From contig DAIOGK010000031.1 of the NCBI GenBank assembly GCA_036745275.1, positions 1 through 33,879 on the forward strand: DNA of 33,879 nucleotides, in the 5' to 3' direction. The position numbers and the translations under genes are program-made. Shown here in pieces: positions 1 through 11,184 of this stretch. This stretch comes from JAIUNP01 sp020161975 (GTDB lineage: Bacteria > Pseudomonadota > Alphaproteobacteria > Rhizobiales > Beijerinckiaceae). Positions within the stretch are counted from its first letter, which is position 1; each line of letters opens with the position of its first letter. Under the pieces are notes generated by a model, which saw nothing but the letters and a program-made list of their open reading frames with translations, was not told the origin of the DNA and did not search any database.

Positions 1-728
1 GCGTGCATTTCATGGCCGAGACCTCGAAGCTGCTGAACCCGGAAAAGACCGTGCTCATCCCGGACCTCAAGGCCGGCTGCTCGCTCGCCTCGTCGATTAC
101 GGGGGCGGATATCCGCCTGCTGCGCCAGCGTTATCCGGGCGTGCCTGTGGTTGCCTATGTCAACACCTCTGCCGATGTGAAGGCGGAAGTGGACATCTGC
201 TGCACCTCGTCGAACGCCGTGCATGTGGTCGAGAGCCTCGGCGTCGACCGCGTGATCTTCGTGCCGGACCAGTATCTGGCGAAGTATGTCGCCTCGCACA
301 CCAAGGTGAAGATCATCGCCTGGCATGGCGCCTGCGAGGTGCATGAGCGCTTCACGGGCGAGGAACTCAGGCGCTACCGCGAGGCGGACCCGTCCATCCG
401 CATCATCGCCCATCCCGAATGCCCGCCGGATGTGATTGCAGAGGCCGATTTTACTGGTTCGACCGCGGGCATGATCGACTATGCCAAGGCCCAGCGTGGC
501 GGCAAGGTGCTGCTCGTCACCGAGTGCTCGATGGCCGACAACGTGGCCGCCACCGCCCGCGATGTTGAGTTCGTGCGCCCCTGCAACCTCTGCCCGCACA
601 TGAAGAGGATCACGCTGCCGAAGATTCTCGACAGCCTGCTTTACATGCAGCACGAGGTCGAAATTGAACCCGAACTGGCCGCCCGCGCGCGTCAGTCCGT
701 GGAGCGTATGATCAACCTCAAGAACTGA
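1..728 (+). CDS. nadA: Quinolinate synthase NadA, C-terminal part (5' end outside window)
   Basis: NadA condenses iminoaspartate with dihydroxyacetone phosphate to quinolinate, the second step of de novo NAD synthesis, using a [4Fe-4S] cluster. About 241 residues are present, so roughly the first third is missing upstream. The open frame begins in mid-protein, in the conserved FMAETSKLLNPEK block. The three cluster cysteines expected for the family are visible: one in DLKAGCSLA (residue 26 of the visible part), one in HPECPPD and one in CNLCPHMKRIT near the C-terminus. The stop overlaps the nadB start by one base (TGATG), which implies translational coupling. The call is secure; only the start is unknown. 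Confidence 0.96.
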   Translation, partial: VHFMAETSKLLNPEKTVLIPDLKAGCSLASSITGADIRLLRQRYPGVPVVAYVNTSADVKAEVDICCTSSNAVHVVESLGVDRVIFVPDQYLAKYVASHTKVKIIAWHGACEVHERFTGEELRRYREADPSIRIIAHPECPPDVIAEADFTGSTAGMIDYAKAQRGGKVLLVTECSMADNVAATARDVEFVRPCNLCPHMKRITLPKILDSLLYMQHEVEIEPELAARARQSVERMINLKN

Positions 729-2251
729 TGTCCGCCACCCTTATCATCGGTGGCGGGCTGGCCGGACTGTTCACAGCGCTGAAGCTGGCCCCCGCGCCCT
801 GCACGGTCATCGCGCCGAAGCCGCTCGGGCAGGGGGCCTCCTCGGCCTGGGCGCAGGGCGGCGTTTCCGCGGCGATCCAGCCCGGGGACAGCGTGGAATC
901 GCATGTCTCCGACACGGTCATTGCGGGGGCGGGCCTCGTCGATGTGGATGTGACGCGCGGCATGGCTGCCGAGGCTTCGAAACGCATTCACGACCTGCTC
1001 GAATACGGCGTGCCGTTTGACCGCGACCTTGAAGGCCGTCTCGTCACCAGCCGCGAGGCGGCGCACAGCCACGCCCGCGTCGTGCGCGTGCGGGGCGATC
1101 AGGCCGGCGCGAAAATCATGGAAGCGCTGGTCAGTGCTGTTCGTGCAACGCCCTCGATCCGCGTGATCGAGGGCGCATCGGCCCTGTCGCTGATTGTGGA
1201 GAACGGGCATGTGGCCGGCGTGCGGTTGCTGCAAGGGGGCCGCGTTGTGGTTGCGCGTGCCGGGAATGTCGTGCTGGCAACGGGTGGTATCGGCCATCTT
1301 TATGCGGTCACCACGAATCCGCCAGAGGCCTGCGGGCAGGGGCTTGGCCTTGCCGCGTTGGCCGGAGCGGTGATCCGCGATCCCGAGTTCGTGCAGTTTC
1401 ATCCGACCGCCCTCAACATCGGTCGCGACCCCGCTCCACTGCTGACGGAAGCCTTGCGCGGAGAAGGCGCGACCCTTGTCAACGACGCCGGCATCCGCTT
1501 CATGCTGGCCATCCACAAGGATGGGGAACTTGCCCCGCGCGATGTCGTGGCGCGCGGCGTCTTTGCAGAGATTGCGGCAGGGCGCGGCGCCTGGCTCGAT
1601 GCGCGTCAGGCAGTCGGCGCGGAATTTCCCGAGAAATTCCCGACCGTCTATGCGGCGGCAAAGAGCGCCGGGATCGATCCGGTGACGGACCTGATGCCGG
1701 TCTGCCCGGCCCAGCACTATCACATGGGCGGCGTCCGGACGGATGCGGAGGGGCACACCTCGATCCCGGGCCTTTATGCTGTGGGTGAGATCGCTTCGAC
1801 CGGCGTGCACGGAGCCAATCGCCTTGCGTCGAATTCGCTTCTGGAAGCGGTCGTCTTTCCCGCGCGTGTCGCCGCCCGGCTGAAAGCTGCCACAACCGAC
1901 GCGGTGCAACTGACTGATGACGGGCCGGCTCCCCCTGATGCATCCGACATGGCGGTGGTCGAAGGCCTTCGACCGGAGATGCAGATGAAGGCCGGCGTAT
2001 TGCGCGATGCGCAGGGGCTCGCTGAAACGCTGCTCCGCATCCGCGCGGCCCTGGCGGACAATCCCGGTGCGTCCGCGCGGAATGCACTGGTGGCCGCTGA
2101 ACTGATCGTCACCGGCGCGCTGCTGCGGACGGAAAGCCGCGGCGGCCATGCCCGTACCGATACCCCGGCGTTGGCAACAGTTGCCCGCCATACCGTCTTC
2201 ACCCTTGCTGAAGCCAGGAGCGCCGGTGATGCCGCGCTCGCAACCGCCTGA
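728..2251 (+). CDS. nadB: L-aspartate oxidase NadB
   Basis: This FAD-dependent cytoplasmic enzyme oxidises L-aspartate to iminoaspartate, the substrate of NadA. The 507-residue protein starts with the dinucleotide-binding motif IIGGGLAGLFTAL. It then shows the flavoprotein signatures of the succinate dehydrogenase/aspartate oxidase family: SSAWAQGGVSAA near residue 40, HSHARVVR, the FVQFHPTAL block and the C-terminal HGANRLASNSLLEAVVF FAD-binding segment. Its length is usual for the family, though the C-terminal helical domain is on the short side. The ATG overlaps the nadA stop, and nadC follows after 5 bp, so this is the middle gene of a nadABC operon. Confidence 0.96.
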   Translation: MSATLIIGGGLAGLFTALKLAPAPCTVIAPKPLGQGASSAWAQGGVSAAIQPGDSVESHVSDTVIAGAGLVDVDVTRGMAAEASKRIHDLLEYGVPFDRDLEGRLVTSREAAHSHARVVRVRGDQAGAKIMEALVSAVRATPSIRVIEGASALSLIVENGHVAGVRLLQGGRVVVARAGNVVLATGGIGHLYAVTTNPPEACGQGLGLAALAGAVIRDPEFVQFHPTALNIGRDPAPLLTEALRGEGATLVNDAGIRFMLAIHKDGELAPRDVVARGVFAEIAAGRGAWLDARQAVGAEFPEKFPTVYAAAKSAGIDPVTDLMPVCPAQHYHMGGVRTDAEGHTSIPGLYAVGEIASTGVHGANRLASNSLLEAVVFPARVAARLKAATTDAVQLTDDGPAPPDASDMAVVEGLRPEMQMKAGVLRDAQGLAETLLRIRAALADNPGASARNALVAAELIVTGALLRTESRGGHARTDTPALATVARHTVFTLAEARSAGDAALATA

Positions 2252-2256
2252 GTGCC

Positions 2257-3120
2257 ATGTCCAGACCTGATCTGACCCCGCTGCCCCGCCATCTCGTCCG
2301 GAAGGCCGTGGCCGAAACCCTCGCCGAGGATCTTGGCCTTTCGGGCGACATCACCTCGCAGGCCTGTCTGCCTGCGGAGGCGCGCGCGGTGGTCGTCATG
2401 GCGACACGGAGGGCCGGCACCGTTTCGGGCACGCAGCTTGCTGTTGAAGCCTTCCGGCAGATGGACCCGGATGCGAAAGTCGCGATTCTGAAGCCCGATG
2501 GCGCGCGCATTCAGGCCGGGGATGTGATCCTGAAGGTGGAGGGCAACGCCCGCGCCGTGCTCTCTGCCGAGCGTACGGCACTCAACTTCATGGGGCGCAT
2601 GTGCGGCATTGCCACGCTCACGGCGGCGTTTGTCGATGCGGTGCGGCACACCGGGGCGCGCATTCTGGATACACGCAAGACGACGCCTGGCCTGCGCGCG
2701 TTCGAGAAATACGCGGTGCTCTGCGGCGGCGGCGTCAACCACCGCTTCGGCCTGTTCGACTGTATTCTCATCAAGGACAACCACGTCGGCGTGGCCGGCG
2801 GCGTTCGTCCGGCCCTGCAACGGGCGAAGCGTCACGCCGGCTCGACCATCAAGATCGAGATCGAGGTGGACAGCCTTGCCCAGCTCGATGAAGTGTTGGC
2901 CGAAGGCGCCGATATCGTTCTGCTCGACAACATGACGACCGACCTGTTGCGCGAGGCAGTCGCGCGCGTCGCAGGGCGCATCGTCACCGAGGCTTCGGGC
3001 GGTGTGACGCTGGAAAGCGTGCGGGCGATTGCCGAAACCGGCGTTGACTATATTTCCTCGGGCGCGCTCACCCATTCCGCCCCCGTGCTCGATATCGGCC
3101 TCGACATCGCGATTATGTAG
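2257..3120 (+). CDS. nadC: Nicotinate-nucleotide pyrophosphorylase (carboxylating) NadC
   Basis: NadC converts quinolinate and PRPP to nicotinate mononucleotide, CO2 and pyrophosphate, completing the three-step branch encoded here. The 287 residues match the usual family length. Visible signatures are LAEDLGLSGDITS near the N-terminus, the LNFMGRMCGIATLT helix, the substrate-binding RILDTRKTTPGLR segment, GGGVNHRFGLFD, IKDNH, and the C-terminal barrel strands ending in ASGGV and DYISSGALTHS. It is the last gene of the operon. No U-tract terminator serves the plus strand directly after it; the strong hairpin at 3187-3214 has its U-tract only on the minus strand. Confidence 0.96.
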   Translation: MSRPDLTPLPRHLVRKAVAETLAEDLGLSGDITSQACLPAEARAVVVMATRRAGTVSGTQLAVEAFRQMDPDAKVAILKPDGARIQAGDVILKVEGNARAVLSAERTALNFMGRMCGIATLTAAFVDAVRHTGARILDTRKTTPGLRAFEKYAVLCGGGVNHRFGLFDCILIKDNHVGVAGGVRPALQRAKRHAGSTIKIEIEVDSLAQLDEVLAEGADIVLLDNMTTDLLREAVARVAGRIVTEASGGVTLESVRAIAETGVDYISSGALTHSAPVLDIGLDIAIM

Positions 3121-3182
3121 CGGCGGCGCTGCAACAGCAGGCGCGATGTCCGTTGACGATGCCGCCACCACCCGGGCTCAAC

Positions 3183-3214
3183 AAAAAAGCGCCGGTGTCC
3201 CCACACCGGCGCTT
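3183..3214 (-). terminator. Intrinsic terminator of the repeat-protein gene
   Basis: A perfect 12-bp stem (3187-3198 with 3203-3214) closes a CCCC loop. Read on the minus strand, the hairpin is followed by a run of six T (3188-3183). It lies 30 bp after the stop of the minus-strand gene at 3244. Reading from nadC it could also act as a hairpin, but there is no U-tract on that side. Confidence 0.85.
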
Positions 3215-3243
3215 GCCCACCCTTGCCTCGCGGGAGGCTGTTC

Positions 3244-3825
3244 TTACCAGGCGCGGCCAATCGGCTGCCAGGAGGCGGTTGCCGGAGCAACCTGAACCGT
3301 GTGCTGGCGGGTCGCATACTGCGCCGGAATCACTTCTTCAAAAACCTGCGCCGGGCGGGTCATCACGGTGCGCGCACGGACGGCGGTCACTGCCGGGATC
3401 GTCTCTTGCGAAACCGTCTCCGGCTGCACCATCACGGTGCGATAGCGGGTTGCATACTGCGCCGGAGTGTTGACCCAGCAACCAATCTCGTTGCCATAGG
3501 CATCACGCGTCACCTGCCAGCGCTTGCCGCCCGGCGAAACCATGACGGTTTCCGCAACGGTGCCGTAGCGGGCCGGCGAGACACGGGCGACAGTGCGGGC
3601 CGGACGCACGACAACCTGTTCGTGCACGGTGCCGTACTCCGCCGGCTGTACGCGACGGGCGACAGCCGCCGGGCGGACCTGCACGGTCTCGGCGACGGTC
3701 GCATACTGCGGCGGGGTGACAACCTTGCGGTAGCAATTGGCGCCGCAATAATCGCCGGCGGCGGCGGAGCCGGAAAGCGCGAGCACGGACAAGCCGCCGA
3801 GCGCGAAAAACTTCAACGTATTCAT
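3244..3825 (-). CDS. Secreted protein of six PxY(A/G)T-type repeats, function unknown
   Basis: The 193-residue product begins with a clear signal peptide (MNTLKFFALGGLSVLALSGS, cleavage probably after SAAA) and a short Cys-containing stretch (DYCGANCYRK). The rest is six tandem repeats of about 23 residues with the pattern P-x-Y-[AG]-T-(x)3-4-V-x-V-x-P, for example PPQYATVAETVQVRP and PAEYGTVHEQVVVRP. The third repeat carries an insertion with a further Cys, and the fifth has lost the Tyr. I chose the ATG at 3825 because AGGAG sits 8 nt upstream and the signal peptide starts there; an in-frame upstream start would add 10 residues. Similar Tyr-Thr-Val repeats occur in envelope proteins, but I cannot assign a function. 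A perfect CtrA-type box lies about 100 bp upstream. Confidence 0.8.
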   Translation of the reverse strand: MNTLKFFALGGLSVLALSGSAAAGDYCGANCYRKVVTPPQYATVAETVQVRPAAVARRVQPAEYGTVHEQVVVRPARTVARVSPARYGTVAETVMVSPGGKRWQVTRDAYGNEIGCWVNTPAQYATRYRTVMVQPETVSQETIPAVTAVRARTVMTRPAQVFEEVIPAQYATRQHTVQVAPATASWQPIGRAW

Positions 3826-3921
3826 GAACTCAACTCCTGTTTGACGCAGCCGCACGATTGTTCCGTGTCGTCGTTCAGGGGATTGAGCCTCAAATTTCGA
3901 GAGGGCGCAACATCAGGAGGC

Positions 3922-3940
3922 GGTTAAGGTAAATTTAACC
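3922..3940. promoter_or_regulatory. Perfect two-way CtrA-type box
   Basis: The plus strand reads TTAA (3924-3927), seven bases, then TTAAC (3935-3939). This is the full CtrA consensus TTAA-N7-TTAAC known from alphaproteobacteria. The flanks make it symmetric (GGTTAA...TTAACC), so the minus strand also fits. It sits about 100 bp upstream of the start codon at 3825, a normal place for a promoter-proximal CtrA site. The sequence match is seen directly; control of the repeat-protein gene by CtrA is inferred. Confidence 0.6.
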
Positions 3941-4151
3941 AAGGTGTTTGGCGAGAATTTTAAGGAATTCTGAAACCGGACGGCAACTGAATCATTCCGG
4001 GTCAACAGGAACAGTCGATGTCGTGTGATCGCGGGCCAGGATCAACCTGAGAGTCCCGAAACGGGACAGTAAAACCACCCGTCCTGATCGAAAACGTCAA
4101 ATTGGTGCAACGCCCCGCGCCCCGTGTGCAGCGACCGAGCTGGGGATCCAC
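3941..4151. other. Intergenic region between the repeat-protein and cell wall hydrolase genes
   Basis: No gene is seen between the repeat-protein start (3825) and the hydrolase stop (4152). Besides the CtrA-type box, the only clear structure is a small perfect hairpin, GTCCCG-aaa-CGGGAC, at 4053-4067. It lies downstream of the hydrolase stop on the minus strand but has no U-tract, so its role as a terminator is doubtful. Confidence 0.4.
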
Positions 4152-5171
4152 TCAGGTTTGCCCGGGCTTCAGCTTATAGAAGATGTGTCGGCCGATCCGG
4201 TCGGTTTTCTTGAAAACGCGTGACCAGTAGGGGCGGACATAATTGGCGTGATAATGCGTCGCATTGCCAACGGCCGGCAGATAGGTCTGCCCAAAGGTGA
4301 CCTGCCGCGCGATGCGGACGGCCTGCCGCCACGGGCCGGGTTCTGTGATGCGCAGTGAGCGACCTTCGCAGGCGAAGGTGAACTGGCAGCCGAGGTAGCG
4401 GTGGCGGTTCTGGTAGACAACCCCGCAGACGCTTTCGGGATAGAGCCCGCTTTTGACGCGGTTCAGCACCACCTGCGCCACGGCGGCCTGTCCGGCGGGC
4501 GGCTCGGACCGGGCCTCGAAGTAGATGGCCTCGGCAAGGCAGCGCTGCTCCTTGTTCATGTCTTCCGGTTCGATCAGGTCAAGATAGCCGGTATGAACGG
4601 GGCGCACGGGGGGAAGCGGCGCGGTATTCGGCAGACTTGGCAGGGCGACGGCCTGTGGTGCCGCCATCGGCGTTTGCGGCTGGGGTGTCGCCGGCAGCGC
4701 GGCGAGGATGACCACTTCCGGTACGACCGGCGCCGGCGTGCTGGAGGCGCGTTCGGTTTCGCGGGTGACTGCCGGCGTGCCGCCATCGGGCGTTGTCGCA
4801 GTCAGTTCGGCAAGGTCCGGAGAGGAGTTCTGCGGCTCCGCGCCATCCGCCGGGCCGTCGGACTGTTCAAGAACGAAACGCCCCGTGACCGTGGACAGCA
4901 GCGATTGGAAGTGTCCGTCCTCAAGCAGGGGCAGGGCGCCAAAGCCCGTTGCGTCCTCGGTGAAGAGGAGGCGCGAAAGGCCTTTGTGGATCGCGGCGGT
5001 TGGCAACGGCAGCGTGATGTGCGGCCCGCTGGTCGGATGCAGCTTCAGGGGGCCGCCATCGAAATAGTCACTGCGCGGACCGGCGCTGGCGGTGAAGGAC
5101 ACCAGCAGGCAGCCGCCCACCATCCAGGGGGCCATCGATTGGACCACCCAACGTGGAATGATCCTCCGCAT
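4152..5171 (-). CDS. Cell wall hydrolase of the SleB-like (Hydrolase_2) family
   Basis: The C-terminal 130 residues form a SleB-type domain, a lytic transglycosylase or amidase-like fold acting on peptidoglycan. Family signatures are LAEAIYFEARSEP with the likely catalytic Glu, QAAVAQVVLNRV, YPESVCGVVYQN, CQFTFACEG and ATHYHANYV. Residues 1-30 hold a membrane or signal segment (VVQSMAPWMVGGCLLVSF). Between lies about 180 residues of Pro/Ala/Thr-rich low-complexity linker, consistent with a tethered or secreted enzyme reaching the wall. The start is uncertain: an in-frame GTG at 5216 would add 15 residues but falls inside the hairpin at 5208-5230 and has no ribosome site, so ATG 5171 is preferred, although its Shine-Dalgarno is also weak. 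Confidence 0.85.
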   Translation of the reverse strand: MRRIIPRWVVQSMAPWMVGGCLLVSFTASAGPRSDYFDGGPLKLHPTSGPHITLPLPTAAIHKGLSRLLFTEDATGFGALPLLEDGHFQSLLSTVTGRFVLEQSDGPADGAEPQNSSPDLAELTATTPDGGTPAVTRETERASSTPAPVVPEVVILAALPATPQPQTPMAAPQAVALPSLPNTAPLPPVRPVHTGYLDLIEPEDMNKEQRCLAEAIYFEARSEPPAGQAAVAQVVLNRVKSGLYPESVCGVVYQNRHRYLGCQFTFACEGRSLRITEPGPWRQAVRIARQVTFGQTYLPAVGNATHYHANYVRPYWSRVFKKTDRIGRHIFYKLKPGQT

Positions 5172-5207
5172 TGTCAGTTTTCGGCGACGACTACGCAACT
5201 GATCCAA

Positions 5208-5230
5208 CCCCGGCACGGCTCATGCCGGGG
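5208..5230 (-). terminator. GC-rich hairpin after ppdK, possible terminator without U-tract
   Basis: An 8-bp perfect stem (CCCCGGCA with TGCCGGGG) closes a 7-nt loop, 58 bp past the ppdK stop. A second smaller stem overlaps at 5224-5239. There is no U-run on either strand, so this may be a weak or Rho-assisted end, or a 3'-end stabiliser. Confidence 0.4.
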
Positions 5231-5287
5231 CAACCCGGCTCTCATGCCGGAAATCATGAAGCATTAGGGTTGAGAGCCGGTTAACTC

Positions 5288-7966
<2,679 letters not shown>

Positions 7967-8154
7967 GAATCTGCCTCGTCTGACCAGGATGCAAACTGAA
8001 ATGTTGCGTCGCAATAAACCCGCCACCCTTGCGTTCTGATGAACGAATTGGCTGAAATGCAACGAACGGCCAGCGCATGGTTAATGCTGGCGGCGATTCT
8101 TTGCCAGTTGGAAATTCGGATGTCAGCGGGGGGCGACGAAAATCCCGCCCGAAT

Positions 8155-8508
8155 CTAGCGCGAAAGGCCGCGTTCCGCGAGATTCTTGAGATAGGCGCTC
8201 CAGAGTTCATCCTGGCGGGTATGGAGCGTCTGAAACGTTTCCCAGGCAAAGATGCCGGTCGAATGCCCGTCGGAAAAGGTGATCTTCACGGCATAGGTGC
8301 CAACGGGGTCGATTCCGGTGATCGCGACATCCTTTTTCCCCGCAATGAGTCGCTTGTCCTTCGGCGTGTGCCCCTGAACCTCGGCACTGGGACTTTCAAC
8401 CCTGAGAAATTCCGCTGCGAGCGCGATGGTGCTGCCGTCCTCGTAGGCGAGAATGAGGCGCTGTCCCTTTTCCGTGACGCGTATTTCAGTGGGAACAGGT
8501 GAGGTCAT
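8155..8508 (-). CDS. DUF971 (gamma-butyrobetaine hydroxylase N-terminal-like) protein
   Basis: This 117-residue cytoplasmic protein is a single DUF971 domain, the small zinc-binding-like fold found at the N-terminus of gamma-butyrobetaine dioxygenase and alone in bacteria. It opens with PTEIRVTEKGQRL, has the LAAEFLRVESPSAEVQGH segment and ends with ITFSDGHSTGIFAWETF, the family's most conserved block. In other genomes such proteins often lie near Mrp/ApbC-type Fe-S genes, but no such neighbour is seen here. It is 188 bp upstream of ppdK on the same strand and divergent from the cytochrome gene. The biochemical role is not known. Confidence 0.85.
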   Translation of the reverse strand: MTSPVPTEIRVTEKGQRLILAYEDGSTIALAAEFLRVESPSAEVQGHTPKDKRLIAGKKDVAITGIDPVGTYAVKITFSDGHSTGIFAWETFQTLHTRQDELWSAYLKNLAERGLSR

Positions 8509-8747
8509 GGCAGCAACTCCGGATGTCTGCCAAGTTTATCGCGAGGGTCCGGCGTTTGGCCAGTCGCTTTCCAGGCGCGGCGAATTGCCCCAGCCTTCCA
8601 GCGCGGGGTGGCGCCCATGCACGGAAAGTATAGTGTAGCTGCCCGCATGAGACTCTGCGGCGTTCTGGACACATTCATGTTGTTATATGTATTGTGTGTG
8701 GTGAACCGGGACGCGGAGTCGTTCGGATGACTGGAGGATTGGAAGTG

Positions 8748-9143
8748 ATGAAGTCGATTGTCGTGAAGGGGCTGGCCGGTGTCGCGCTGGCGGGGGTCAT
8801 GGTTTCCGGCGCAGCGGCACAAGATGTCGAGGCTGGACAGAAGTCGTTCAACAAGTGCCGCGCCTGCCATCAGGTGGGCGAGGGCGCCAAGAATCTGGTC
8901 GGTCCCGAATTGAACGGGCTGTTTGGCCGCAAGTCCGGCTCGGTCCCGGGCTATAACTATTCGGACGCCAACAAGAATTCCGGCATCAATTGGGATGAGA
9001 AGGTGTTCGCCGAATACATCGCCGATCCGAAGGCGAAGATTCCGGGCACGAAGATGGTGTTCGCCGGCATCAAGAACGAGAAGGAAGTCAAGGATCTGAC
9101 GGCTTTTCTTGCTCAGTACGACAAGGACGGCAAGAAGAAGTAA
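8748..9143 (+). CDS. Periplasmic class I cytochrome c (c2-like)
   Basis: The 131-residue product has a signal peptide (residues 1 to about 24, ending GAAAQ) and a single haem-attachment motif C37-R-A-C40-H41. The distal ligand is probably Met103 in PGTKMVFAG, the usual place in mitochondrial-type c2 cytochromes. Other family marks are GPELNGLFGRK, GYNYSDANK and FAEYIADP. It would shuttle electrons between the bc1 complex and terminal oxidases or reductases in the periplasm. The start at 8748 gives the proper signal peptide, with GGAGG 10 nt upstream; in-frame starts further 5' would add up to 18 residues. The gene ends 6 bp from the convergent hydrolase gene. Confidence 0.93.
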   Translation: MKSIVVKGLAGVALAGVMVSGAAAQDVEAGQKSFNKCRACHQVGEGAKNLVGPELNGLFGRKSGSVPGYNYSDANKNSGINWDEKVFAEYIADPKAKIPGTKMVFAGIKNEKEVKDLTAFLAQYDKDGKKK

Positions 9144-9149
9144 GCCCAA

Positions 9150-10913
9150 TCAGGCCTTCAGCGCGCGATCCAGGAGGAGTTTTCCGAACCGGTCGCGCGC
9201 ATTCTTCGGACTGAACTCATGGTCCGACTCCGGAATGATATCCGTTGAGCAGTTGCCGAGCGCAGCCAGAAACCGGCCATCGCTGCCAAACAATCGGTCG
9301 ATCTCGTCGCGGCTGGCATCAAGTGCGCTGTGCACGAAGTTGACGGCCACTCCGCGCCGCGCCAGCCGTTGCAGCATCGCCCGGGCCTTCCGTGCATCCT
9401 CCGGCACAAGCCCGTCATAGCCGACACGCGCTGCAAGGGCGCGCGCAAACCGTCCGGCGAAGAGCCCGGCAACCGCCAGAACGCGCTGCGGCGCGATTTC
9501 CCCCGTCAACAGTCGCTTCCAGGCTGAGGTTGAAAGCGCCTGGGCGCCATAAACGCGGGAGGCCTGATTCGATGTCCGCTCGATGGTGTCGAGATCGTCG
9601 ACGCCATGCCGCCATGTCAGTTTGAGGACATTGGCCGCAATTACCGAAGAGACTGCCGCATTCCGGTCGCCGGCCCGCAGCGCGAGATAGCCCCCCGAAC
9701 AGAGACCGGCGAGGATGATTCTGGTTGCGCCGTGCACCTGCGCAAGTCGGATGGCACTGTCGATGTCATCATCATGTGCAAGGGCGTAGACGCTGGCGCG
9801 GGGACCGGCAGCGCTCCAGGTGCTGTCGCCGATGCCCGTCAGGTCGAGGCGCAGCGAGGCAACGCCGTGCTGTGCCAGAAGCCGCGCCAGATCGACAGCC
9901 ATGCGCGCCCAGCCGAAGCGGGCATTGGCGCCGGCGTTGGGGAGAATGACGACTGTCGCAGCGCCGCCGGGCGGTTCGCACCAGGTTCCCGCGAGCCGGT
10001 CATCCGGCCCGAAGCGCAGACGCGTTTCGACAAAGTCCGGCCCGTGAATGGGCGAAGTGGGGGGCAGGGGCTGCGTATTCCGTTCGGGCGAGGCCTGAAA
10101 CCACCCGGCGATGGTGTTGAAAGCCACCATGGGCGGCATGGCTTCAGCAGGAGACATCATCGCTGCGTAGCCGGGAAAATCCAGATGCTCGGCGTTTTCA
10201 CAGAGGGCCGGGGCGGCGAGCCCATCCGGCAGAACCGTCAGCAGGCGTGATGGTGTCGCCGACCAGCCAAGGGCCTCGATGGAGCGGCAATCCGCCTCTG
10301 TGAGCGCATGGCCGCACAGTGTGATGCCTTCGGTAACGAGGGTCGTCTCCCGCCCCGGCGTGGCCGCAAACAGCCGGGCTGCGGCCTTCATTTCGCGAAG
10401 ATATGACCGTCCGCTTGTGATCGGCGCCAGCATCGCATGACGCTGAGGCGCCTTGCTGCCCGCCAGTGCATTAGTCGCGAGCAGACTGCCGAGCCGCAAC
10501 GATACCACATCCGGCGCTGTGCCCGTGAGGTTGGTGAGCCAGGCATTGACGGCGCGGATCGCGGCCACGGCCGCCTCGGCGCGCGGCTCGGGGACATCGC
10601 CGGAATCCCCCTCGTTCGGATAGTCGAACCGCAAAACCGTATAGCCACGCGCAGCGATGAGATCGGCAAGAATCCGCCAGCTCTGATAGGCCGCCGCGCC
10701 TTCAAACCCCGAGGCGCCGCACATCAGAACCCCGCGCGCGCCCGTGCCATGCACCCAGCCGCTGACTGTTCCGATCGTGACCGGCAGCGGCAGCGCTTCT
10801 CCCGCAGGCGGAGCGACGGTTTCGCGCAGTGCTGGCGAGCTTGCATAGGCAGCCCTGCCGGGGTTGCGCATCCCGATCCTCGTTGTGCGTTTCAGGACAG
10901 TTGGAATTGCCAT
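9150..10913 (-). CDS. Two-domain alpha/beta hydrolase, divergent from the carrier-protein operon
   Basis: The product is about 587 residues with two alpha/beta-hydrolase folds in tandem. The N-terminal fold shows the oxyanion-type GASGFEG loop and FDYPNEGDSG. Its nucleophile elbow, SLRLGSLLA, lacks a canonical GxSxG, so it may be inactive. The C-terminal fold shows LDLTGIGDS, then AGLCSGGYLAL, where a Cys takes the nucleophile position (GxCxG), followed by SALDASRDE and ESDHEFS, which could supply the acid and His. Such hydrolases are frequent beside polysaccharide and carrier-protein clusters. The start is unsure: 10913 is chosen, but the frame is open to 11003 and no strong ribosome site decides. 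A product-release thioesterase or acyltransferase role is only inferred from the neighbours. Confidence 0.7.
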   Translation of the reverse strand: MAIPTVLKRTTRIGMRNPGRAAYASSPALRETVAPPAGEALPLPVTIGTVSGWVHGTGARGVLMCGASGFEGAAAYQSWRILADLIAARGYTVLRFDYPNEGDSGDVPEPRAEAAVAAIRAVNAWLTNLTGTAPDVVSLRLGSLLATNALAGSKAPQRHAMLAPITSGRSYLREMKAAARLFAATPGRETTLVTEGITLCGHALTEADCRSIEALGWSATPSRLLTVLPDGLAAPALCENAEHLDFPGYAAMMSPAEAMPPMVAFNTIAGWFQASPERNTQPLPPTSPIHGPDFVETRLRFGPDDRLAGTWCEPPGGAATVVILPNAGANARFGWARMAVDLARLLAQHGVASLRLDLTGIGDSTWSAAGPRASVYALAHDDDIDSAIRLAQVHGATRIILAGLCSGGYLALRAGDRNAAVSSVIAANVLKLTWRHGVDDLDTIERTSNQASRVYGAQALSTSAWKRLLTGEIAPQRVLAVAGLFAGRFARALAARVGYDGLVPEDARKARAMLQRLARRGVAVNFVHSALDASRDEIDRLFGSDGRFLAALGNCSTDIIPESDHEFSPKNARDRFGKLLLDRALKA

Positions 10914-11184
10914 GGTGAGGAACATTACACCCCATATGCCCGCGCGAATACAGTTCGGCCTGACATTTCGCGCCGTTTGGTTAGCGCAGGGGTGGGTGTT
11001 CAATTAAATTGTCACTATTTTTTCAGGGAAGTGAAAACCGGAATTTCTCAAATACAGCGAAGTTTTCGCGTCACGCTGATGCCAACAATATTTCGGAAAC
11101 TTCCCTTGCCTAGGGTTGGCCTATCAAGCGGGCGTTCTCATGGGGAGGGCGTCGCAACCGGTCGGACACCGGGGGGACACGTTC

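Noticed and set aside
1774..3171. Long open frames antisense to nadB and nadC
   Set aside because: The plus-strand nad genes have complete family motifs; the antisense products do not.
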